From Haematobia irritans (taxonomy: Eukaryota; Arthropoda; Insecta; Diptera; Muscidae), in the NCBI RefSeq assembly GCF_050003625.1, contig NC_134398.1, positions 18,860,997 through 18,924,996 of the forward strand: a stretch of 64,000 bases of DNA, written 5' to 3'. The notes beneath the pieces were generated by a model. It had not been told where the DNA came from. It was given only the letters and a program-made list of their open reading frames with translations, and ran no database searches. The translations under genes and the position numbers were made by a program. Of the stretch, positions 56,174 through 64,000 are shown one piece after another. How positions within the stretch are numbered: position 1 is the first letter of the stretch; each line of letters begins with the position of its first letter.

Positions 56174-58114
56174 TCTATATATATAAAATTCAAATTATGT
56201 TTGTTTATTTGTTTGTTTGTTTGTTTGTTTATTTGTATGTTCCGGGTTGGCGCGAAAACGGCTGAACTGATTTACTTGAAACTTTCAGAGATCGTGGGGT
56301 GCACTCATGTGCTGAAAATAGGGTACCTCATTTTTTGACATATGGTCGCGGAGAGGAACCTCCCCTTTGTCCGACTTTTTGAAAATTAGACCAAAGTTGA
56401 CCGATTTGCTTGAAATTTTCATTGAAGATTGGGGTTGGCATCTAGACAAAGATCCGCTACTTTTTATTTCGATATTTGGTGGCGGAGGGGGGCCTCCCCT
56501 TTGTTCGACTTTTTTTTAAGTACAGTGAAAAAACTAAAATTCTCTAAATTATCTGCGATTTACAGAGAACATGTGAGGATATGGAATTAATATGGGGTAC
56601 CCGATGATTTCATATGTGGATGGGGAGGGGGACCTCCCCCTTTCCCTACTTTTTGAAACTTGGAACAAAATTATGCGATTTGCTTGAAATTTTCATTGAA
56701 TGTTGGGGTTGGCATCTAGACAAAACTCCGCTACATTATTTTTCGATATTTGGTCGGGGAGGGGGACCACCCCTTAGCCACAAGTTTTTTGTTTGAAAGT
56801 ACAAACAAAACTAAACTCCCCCGATTGAAATTTTACGGAAAAAATGGGTTTTGAAATTTATATCAGGTTCTTGATTTTTTAATAAAAATAAAAGGGCATA
56901 TTGAGACATCCGCTTCTCTTAAGTACATACAGAGAAACAATTAAACTTTTACCGAATTACTTGAAATTTACAGAGGACTGGGGAGAGGTTACGATATTAA
57001 TAGTTGATACTTGATTTTGTGATATTTGGACGGAAGAGAGGCCGCCCTTTTTCTGGGACGTTTACAAAAGATACGCTACATCACTTTTCGATATTTAGTC
57101 GGGGAGGAGGTCCTCCTCTAAAACTGAAAAAAAAAAACACTTCTTAAGTTTTCTTGAAATTTACATAGGCAGTGGGGGAAGGTTATGAACGAAGAGGACA
57201 CTTCCTTCCCCCCCCCCACACTTGAAGGAAAGTTTCAAGAATTTTCAGGGAAGGTTAGGGGTGCTATTCACTACGGTGTTTGTCGATATTGTATCGGGGA
57301 AAGTGACGTCCCTTTAAAACAATGGAGCAAAATTTAAACATCGCCGATCTACATGAAATTTACAGTGAACGTGGGAAGAGGTGATTAAATTTATACATGA
57401 TTTTTAAATTAGTATATGATTTTTCGATATCTGGTTGGGGAAGGGGAAAATTGAAATAAACTTTGTCGATTTACTTCGATAGAATTTGTAGGGACCATTG
57501 AGTAGTTGTTAAATTAATATAGGGTACGTGATAGTCCGATATCAGGTCGGAGTGGAGCAAAGGTGGGGGAGGGTTCCCTTTTGTCCGTTTTTTTTTTTTT
57601 TTTCTTAAATTGAAAGTAGAGGGTTGTCCGTAAATGGGAACTCGGTACATAATTTTATGATTTTTGCACAGGCTTCTGCCAGACTTCTTTTTAGTAAAGA
57701 ACTTAAATTTACATGGAATTGGCAGCAAACGTAGAGGTTGCATCATTTTCCAGCATTTTAGCAAATGTTAATGTGGTAAAATTTTTTACTATTTTTGCTT
57801 TTTCCGATTTATTGGATGGAAAACAGTAATTCTTTGTATGTTATTATAATATAGTGCTTAATTTTCAGATATGTTGAGGAGAAGGATACCTTTCTTTGAC
57901 AAACCACACTTAAAATTCACAAGAAATATAGAAGAAGGCACATACTCTCCCGCCGTATTTGTACCTATAAACGAAAAATCAAGTAGTCCGATTTGTTTAA
58001 AAGAATTCAAATCTTTTTGTTTTCAGCACGAAGGATATAGTTGACTAAGTTAACGCAAATTATTCCTCCAAATATGCTTCGGAAGGCGCAGCGAAGCGGG
58101 CGGGGTTACGCTAG
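56174..58114 (+). mobile_element. Non-autonomous Helitron, copy 2
   Basis: 1941 bp, close to copy 1 along its length. 5' TCTATATATATAAAATTC, GTTT run, hairpin GCTTCG...CGAAGC before the 3' CTAG. Inserted between A and T: gacaaaa joins tgttctatag as in a normal unit. No Rep or helicase domain. It lacks the internal ~130-bp duplication of copy 1 and differs by scattered small indels. Confidence 0.9.
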
Positions 58115-58975
58115 TGTTCTATAGAAATAAAATGTTGACAAAATTTTTATGAAAATAAAATTTTGACAACATTTTCTATAGATATACAATTTTGACTAAA
58201 TTTCCTGTAGAAATAAATTTTTGACAAAATCGCCTATAATAATAAAATTTTGACAAAATTTTCCATAGAAAAATCTTTCTATAAAAATAAAATTTTGAGA
58301 AACTTTTCTATAAAACTTAAATTTTGACAAAAAAAATACAGAAATAAAATTTTACAAAATTTCCTTTAGAAATAAAATTTTGAGAAAATGTTGTATAGAT
58401 ATAAAATTTTGACAAAATTTTCTACAAATAAAATTTTGACAAAATTTTCTACAAATAAAATTTTGACAACATTTTTCATAGAAATAAAAGGTTGACAAAA
58501 TTTTCTTTAGAAATAAAATTTTGACAAATTGTTCTATATAAATAAAATTTTGACAAAATTTTCCAGAAATAAAATTTTGACAAAATTTTCCATAGAAATA
58601 AAAATTTGACAAAATTTTCTATAAAAATAAATGTTTGACAAATTTTTATTTAGAAATAAAATTTTGGGCAAAATTTTCTATAGAAATAAAACGTTTGACA
58701 AAATTTTTTATAAAACTAAAATTTTGACAAAATTTTCTATAAAAATAAAATGTTGACAAAATTTTCTATAAAAATAAAATTTTGACAAAATATTCTATAT
58801 AAATAAAATTTTGACAAAATTTTCCAGAAATAAAATTTTGACAAAATTTTTTATAAAAATAAAATGTTTGACAAAATTTTCTATAAAAATAAAAGTTTGA
58901 CAAAATTTTCTATAGAAATAAAATGTTAGCAATCTATATATATAATATTTCTATAAAAATAAAATGTTGTCTAAA
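58115..58975 (+). repeat. 29-bp array, F orientation
   Basis: About 29 units, several shortened to ttttctacaaataaaat or ttttccagaaataaaat. Confidence 0.88.
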
Positions 58976-60334
58976 TTTTCTTTAATTTCCTCTCAGGATT
59001 CGTTGCTAATTAAGTTTTTCGCAAAAACGTCGTATTCCAAGCACTGTGATTTTACTTGAAAAGCTGAAGTAATCTTCCATCATATCTTGGTTGTAGTGAA
59101 ACGCGTAGTCTATCTTAATTTTCAAGTGATTTTGTTGTAATTTAAAGCACTTCTCTGTTTTTCACAAAACCAGCAATAGCTTTCTGTGAGACATTTCCAT
59201 TTGGTTTGAATTTTTTGTTTCGCTATTTATTTAAGAATGTTTCACGCGGTTGTTATTCTTATATCCTTAGGGAATAAACTCATTTTTATCCACTCGTCCA
59301 TAACACTCATCCAGTTCCCAGACCATAACTGGTGGTTATTATTCAACAGAAAAGTAGTTTGCAATTGGATCACTAAACCACCCCTCCCAATTTGCTGCCA
59401 TTTTTCTATGAAGTCTAGTGACTGACATTGTTTGTTATTGTATTGTGTGTGAGTTCGTCATTGACCAAGTTTTCTATGGTAGTTTTTATGTTACTTTCAA
59501 TTTCAAATTTGATGTGAACAAATTTTTTACGATGGGAAAATGTGTTACGCAAGTGCCAGTTATCAGCCTCCTCCCCTCCGGCCATTAATTGAGTTTTCAT
59601 TTAAGAATTGCAATTACAATTAGTTCTCAATTTTGATCGAAAGTTTTGGCCATATTGATGTTGGTCCATTGCGTATTGTCTGCGGTTTTGTTTGCGCCCT
59701 TGTTGCTTGCAAGATATTCACAGCTCGTGGGAAATTTTTGTTTGTTTTAGCCCCGATAACATTGTGGGGTTGGTAGCAGATACAAGGATCTGAAGTAAAT
59801 GCATGAAATATTTGTGGTTTGTACTTAGCGCCTTTGTCTGTTCTATGGATAAGTAATTGAAATTGAGTGAGTAAGTGAATGTGTGTGTGTGTGTACCTAG
59901 ACAGGATACGGATGCTGCAAATTAAGTTATATCAATTTCACTATACAATCCATCTATGGAACTCCCATCCAACCCCGTCCCAAGTTATCCATCCACCCAC
60001 AATTATTTGCAGTAATTGGAAGGATGGTTCCGATAAGATAGATAGTGCAACGAGGTATGTGTTTCATGGGAAATATTTTCGTGCGAGCAAGCATTTGATG
60101 AGAAGATATTCTAAGAAAGCAACGTTTAATTTTTTCTAGAGGCCATGGTAATCTAACAAGAGTTCTCCTTTTTCGATAATGCCTTGGTCATTTTGCAAAG
60201 AAATAAGCCAGATATTTTTTAATGTTTTCATTGGAATTGAAGTAAGGATATATTTAAGACAAACTTTTCTTTTAAATTCGAGTTCTTTTTCTAGGAGACA
60301 AATCTGAATTTATTCGGTTTAATGATTCACATCC
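58976..60334. other. 1.36-kb stretch without a recognised gene
   Basis: Probably single-copy. A GT run lies at 59879-59892. Short frames (59237-59425, 59879-60139 plus; 59415-59600 minus) show no domain. Confidence 0.45.
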
Positions 60335-60429
60335 CGGTTGCCTCAATTAGTAGAATTCTACCAAAAATGGTAGATTATTTACTGTTTGGTAGATTTTGGA
60401 AACATCCCTGTGCAACTAAAAAGAAATTC
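60335..60429 (+). repeat. Array head with GGTAGAATTCTACC-type motif
   Basis: Reads cccggttgcctcaattag, tagaattctaccaaaaatgg and tactgtttggtagattttgg before the array, the third instance of this head. Confidence 0.72.
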
Positions 60430-60889
60430 AATATTCTATTACAACAAAATTTTGAGAAAATTTTCTACATAAATAAAATCTTCAGAAACTTGTCTATAGA
60501 AATAAAATTTTGGAAAATTTTTATATAGAAATAAAATTTTGACAAAATTTTCTATAGAAATAAGATTTTGACACAATTTTCTATAGTAATAAAATTATGA
60601 AAAAACTTTTCTACAGAAATTAAATTGTGAGAAAATTTTCTATAGAAATAAAGTTTTGGAAAATTTTTCGATAGAAATAAAATTTTGAGAAAATTTGCTA
60701 TGTCTATAAAATTTTTAAAAAATTTGCTGTAGATATAAAATTTTGGACGAACTTTCTATAGAAATAAAATGTTGTCAAAATTATCTATAAAAATAAAAAT
60801 TTTGATAAAATTTTCTATAAAAATAAAAATTTTGATAAAATTTTCTATAGAAATAAAATTTTGAGAAAAATTGTTACAGAAATAAAATT
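60430..60889 (+). repeat. 29-bp array, F orientation
   Basis: About 15 units, interrupted at 60889 by the retrotransposon LTR. Confidence 0.9.
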
Positions 60890-61082
60890 TGTAATGAACA
60901 AGACGGCCGTCGAGTACGAACTGAACTTTATTGTTATGAAAAGTACAATGATGAGTTATAGAGAGTAATTCATATGTAAAAGAGAGTACAATAATATATA
61001 AGTACATATGCTATGCTGTAGCAATAACATTTATATATGTTATAAGTAAAAGAATATACAGGGTGTTGACACAATGCTGACA
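60890..61082 (-). repeat. 3' LTR of the Ty3/gypsy element
   Basis: 193 bp. On the minus strand it begins TGTCAGCATTGTG and ends GTTCATTACA, the usual TG...CA. It contains a TATATAAA stretch and an AATAAA signal. A purine-rich tract, ACATTGGGGG (complement of 61083-61092), lies directly before it, as expected for plus-strand priming. The 5' LTR would lie beyond the right edge, so LTR identity and the target duplication cannot be checked here. Confidence 0.85.
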
Positions 61083-61159
61083 CCCCCAATGTTAACAAAA
61101 AAAATTAAATCCATGTAATTTTAGTAACAAGTTTATCATTTAAATATTTGAAAGAAAAA

Positions 61160-64000
61160 TTATGGTTTATACCATTCAGGTTGTTTGATAGGTCTACCAT
61201 ATCTTGACACCTTAATCGGTGGTTGATTGATTTCTATATTGCGTTTGGGCTCCATTATTGAGTTATTAATTTCAGTTGAACAATCAGGGTCTTCTGACGG
61301 AAGGTTTGCCACAATGTTTCGGTGTATTGGTATAGTCGCTTTAGTAGGTTGTACCTGTATAGAGTTTCTTCTTAACAATTTCCCATCGTCAGTTCTAATA
61401 TAAACAGAACGGGGAGCGTTTTCAGACTTATTTTCCACTGTTCCGCTCACCCAATTACGATGTCCCTGTTGAACTCTTACGCGATCACCAATTTGAGCAG
61501 GCTGCGAGTCTTTGGAGTTTTTATCAAATTGTTGTTTGTAACCTTCTCTGATTTTTGCAATATTAGATTGTACGTTAGTTGTAATTTTAGGTTGTAAAAC
61601 CTTGTTTGAAGTTGGAACCATGCTTTTTGTTAATCTGCTCATAAGTCGTTGATTTGGAGATTGTAACTCTTCAGATCTCGGCGTATTCCTATAGTTTAGG
61701 AGGGCAAGATAAATGTCGCTATTGTCCTTTGAGCACTTTTTCAACATACTTTTGGCGGTTTGCACATATCTTTCGGCTAAGCCATTAGATCTTGGATAAT
61801 AGGGGCTCGAAGTTTGGTGATTGATTTCCCAAGCTTTTGTGAAATCAAAAAACTCTTTTGAAGTAAATTGTGGTCCATTATCAGACTCAAGTATCAAGGG
61901 TATGCCATGAGTGGCGAACCAAATTTTTAAATTTTTTATGACCTCGTTCGATGTAGCATGCTCTAATTGGGTGAAATCCATGAATCCTGAATAGCTGTCA
62001 ACTATTAATAAATATGTTTTGTTTTGAAAGTGAAATAAGTCGGTTGCAACTATTTCCCATGGCAATGATGGTATGCGCTTTATAATCAAGGGTTCCTTAG
62101 GCTTTGCTGGTTGGTATGACTGACAAATAGAACATTTTTCGACGAAATCTTTTATATCACTATGCATTCCGACCCAAAATACAACTGCTCTTGCTCGATT
62201 TAAACATCTTTGAATGCCAAGATGGCCGGTGTGGATTTTTGAAATTATTTCTCTTTGCAGACTGTTCGGTATTAATGTTTTGGTGGATTTATATATAATA
62301 CCATCTTCGTAGGAGAGCTCATCACGAAAATTCCAATATTTTCTAGTTTCGGAGGGCAGTTCTGTTATGGACGATGGCCACCCATTAAGTATGAATGTTT
62401 GTAGAGTTCGAAGATTTGTGTCATTTGCAGTTTCACGTTTGATTCGTTCTTTAGTTGTTGTTGTAAAATTTGAAACAACATGCACTTCAACTAGTTTCTC
62501 TTCTGCGTGTGTTTGTTTGTTTAAGCAGTCCCTACTTAGTGTGTCTGCTAGTTTTATTTCAGAGCCTTTTCTGTAAACAACATGGGGAGAGTATGGCATA
62601 ACATAAAGTAGTATGGATTGTAATCTTTGAGGAGCTGAATAGAGAGGTTTTTTAAATATTGTTTCTAAGGGTTTGTGGTCGGTTTCAATTGTAAGTTTTT
62701 TCCCGTAAATATATTCATGAAACTTTTCGCAGGCAAAGCGGATGGCAGTAGCTTCTTTTTCTATTTGTGCGTAGTTCTGTTGTGCTTTTGTTAGAGCTTT
62801 TGATGCGTATGCGACTGGTTGATCATTCTGTAGCAATGCTGCGCCTACACTATATTTGCTTGCATCCACTTGAAGCTTAACATCTAAATTAGGGTCGTAA
62901 TAGCGAAGCAATGGCGTTGAGGAAAAAGCATCTTTTAGTTTTTTGAATGCTGATTCATGTTGTGGCAACCAGCACCATTCTACGTCTTTTTTCAAAAGAT
63001 GTCTAAGTGGTGCCGTAATTTCAGAAAAATTTGTGATAAATTTGGAAAGGTATGTTGCCATGCCCAATATTCTTTGAAGTTCCACTTTGTTTTCGGGTAT
63101 TTTAAGTTGATTAATTGCAGATACCTTTTGGGGGTCTGGGGCTATTCCATCCGACGTCAATATATGCCCTAAAAATTTCACTTTGTTTACGTTAAATATA
63201 CATTTTTCTTTATTTAACTTCAAACCTGATTTAGATAAAATATCCATTACTTCTGCGGTTTGACGTTCAAGCTGTTCTTTGGTAACTGCATGGATCAAAA
63301 TATCGTCCATCGATACTTCGGTGTTTGGCATGTGTTCCAATAGCTGTGACATCAAGTTTTGATAAACTTCTGGAGCTGAGGCCAATCCAAAAGGCAATCG
63401 TCTGAATGAGTAACGACCCCATGGTGTCGCCATTGTTAAATATTTCTGCGTACGCTCACTAACCTCGATCTGCCAAAAGCCTTTTTTACAATCTAACAAA
63501 GTGAACCATTTAGAATTTTTAATATTCGCTGTTATTTCATCTATCGTGTTTAGTGGATGGTAACGCCTTTGTATGTTTTTATTTATATCGGTAGGGTCAA
63601 TGCATAACCGAATCTTACCTTTTTGTTTAACGATGACCATTGGTGATACAGCCGGTGTAATTTCATCTGTTTTTACTAAAACTCCAAGTTTTACCATGTT
63701 GTCAATCTCTTTTTTAACAGCCTCTTTTAATGCATGAGGAATTCTTCGCGGAGCATAGTGTTCGAATGATGGGTTTTCTACTAAATCAATGTCGTATATG
63801 AAGTTTTTTACTTTTCCCAAACCATCAAAAATTTGCTTGTCGAACATCACTTCGTTAACTCTAAGTATTAATGAAAACCGTTCACAATCATTTTTACCCA
63901 GAAGAGGTTCTAGATTAGGAAAATCTTTCACAACAAAAAATGATGCATTATATTTTTTATTGCGAACTATACAAGTCAAAAAGATTTCCCCATGAACATC
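61160..64000 (-). CDS. Ty3/gypsy retrotransposon Pol (RT-RNase H-integrase), 5' part off window
   Basis: The frame is open from the window edge to a stop at 61160, at least 946 residues. Numbering starts at the TTG at 63979; it is not a real start, because the frame continues upstream. The reverse transcriptase lies at about 75-270 with D163 (LLDCKKGFWQI) and the D225/D226 pair in VSMDD, where YxDD is usual. RNase H is at about 365-485 (D372, E407 or E409, D434, D479). Integrase has a zinc-finger part (H583, H586, C616, C619) and D647, D700, E736 with the 35-residue D-E spacing. The C-terminal 200 residues are basic, with a GDRVRV motif typical of gypsy integrase tails. No stop or frameshift is visible, so the copy is young or still selected. 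It resembles Mag-type (K02A2.6-like) elements; gag, protease and the 5' LTR are outside the window. No env frame follows. Confidence 0.95.
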   Translation of the reverse strand, partial: DVHGEIFLTCIVRNKKYNASFFVVKDFPNLEPLLGKNDCERFSLILRVNEVMFDKQIFDGLGKVKNFIYDIDLVENPSFEHYAPRRIPHALKEAVKKEIDNMVKLGVLVKTDEITPAVSPMVIVKQKGKIRLCIDPTDINKNIQRRYHPLNTIDEITANIKNSKWFTLLDCKKGFWQIEVSERTQKYLTMATPWGRYSFRRLPFGLASAPEVYQNLMSQLLEHMPNTEVSMDDILIHAVTKEQLERQTAEVMDILSKSGLKLNKEKCIFNVNKVKFLGHILTSDGIAPDPQKVSAINQLKIPENKVELQRILGMATYLSKFITNFSEITAPLRHLLKKDVEWCWLPQHESAFKKLKDAFSSTPLLRYYDPNLDVKLQVDASKYSVGAALLQNDQPVAYASKALTKAQQNYAQIEKEATAIRFACEKFHEYIYGKKLTIETDHKPLETIFKKPLYSAPQRLQSILLYVMPYSPHVVYRKGSEIKLADTLSRDCLNKQTHAEEKLVEVHVVSNFTTTTKERIKRETANDTNLRTLQTFILNGWPSSITELPSETRKYWNFRDELSYEDGIIYKSTKTLIPNSLQREIISKIHTGHLGIQRCLNRARAVVFWVGMHSDIKDFVEKCSICQSYQPAKPKEPLIIKRIPSLPWEIVATDLFHFQNKTYLLIVDSYSGFMDFTQLEHATSNEVIKNLKIWFATHGIPLILESDNGPQFTSKEFFDFTKAWEINHQTSSPYYPRSNGLAERYVQTAKSMLKKCSKDNSDIYLALLNYRNTPRSEELQSPNQRLMSRLTKSMVPTSNKVLQPKITTNVQSNIAKIREGYKQQFDKNSKDSQPAQIGDRVRVQQGHRNWVSGTVENKSENAPRSVYIRTDDGKLLRRNSIQVQPTKATIPIHRNIVANLPSEDPDCSTEINNSIMEPKRNIEINQPPIKVSRYGRPIKQPEWYKP

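Noticed and set aside
58932..58952. A third Helitron start (tctatatatataatatttc)
   Set aside because: Only about 14 bases match and the array resumes at once. It can arise by chance in AT-rich array DNA.
1769..60000. Dozens of short open frames with peptides like FYFYRKFCQNFIS and ENFVKILFL on both strands
   Set aside because: They are translations of the 29-bp repeat. Because 29 is not a multiple of three, the frame cycles with an 87-bp (29-codon) period, and stops occur only at the ctatag core in one phase. There is no start, domain or context supporting genes.

Overview
This window looks like non-coding, transposon-rich nuclear DNA from a higher fly, most likely a muscid such as horn fly, stable fly or a close relative. 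It is AT-rich. I recognise no host protein gene, rRNA or functional tRNA. The organism call rests on a decayed mariner very close to Himar1 of Haematobia irritans, with a complete Himar1-type terminal repeat, and on dispersed non-coding repeats of a kind I associate with calyptrate flies.

The dominant component is a degenerate 29-bp tandem repeat, made of TTTCTATAGAAA plus a segment around AAAATTTTGACAAAA. It forms some twenty arrays totalling roughly 20-25 kb. Below, 'F' means the arrays reading CTATAGAAATAAAA on the + strand, and 'R' means the opposite. F arrays: about 1-300, 2343-3062, 3833-5267, 7160-7236 with 9340-9650, 15655-18376, 22550-23460, 33720-36574, 38096-40417, 44300-44805, 54576-58975 (interrupted) and 60430-60889. 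R arrays: about 1645-2095, 11775-12380, 19646-21570, 25310-28310, 29925-30150, 30790-31975, 42001-43488 and 49590-52565.

The arrays are not free-standing. Three copies of a composite non-coding element (301-2336, 6910-10396, 10571-12611) contain one terminus, a 29-bp array, a block of 153-bp repeats, a GACG-rich microsatellite and a second terminus, always in that order. A second family (50306-51977) has similar termini and its own 153-bp repeats, which align without gaps to those of the first family. The arrays have also collected many insertions whose empty sites can be read directly: two non-autonomous Helitrons, two full-length tRNA-Ala-like SINEs with target duplications, a MITE with CCCAGCA ends, and a Ty3/gypsy element.

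Layout: 0-12.6 kb holds composite elements, a foldback element, a LINE tail and a Helitron. 12.6-15.6 kb holds a non-coding element, the mariner relic and a hairpin MITE. 15.6-23.6 kb has large arrays in opposite orientations. 23.6-45.8 kb alternates arrays, SINEs, MITEs and unassigned DNA. 45.8-49.6 kb holds a decayed LINE in which one coding segment is repeated about five times, plus a SINE. 49.6-60.9 kb is array with nested insertions. 60.9-64 kb is the 3' LTR and an open pol frame of a Ty3/gypsy retrotransposon on the minus strand, running off the right edge. The only long intact coding region is that pol frame.
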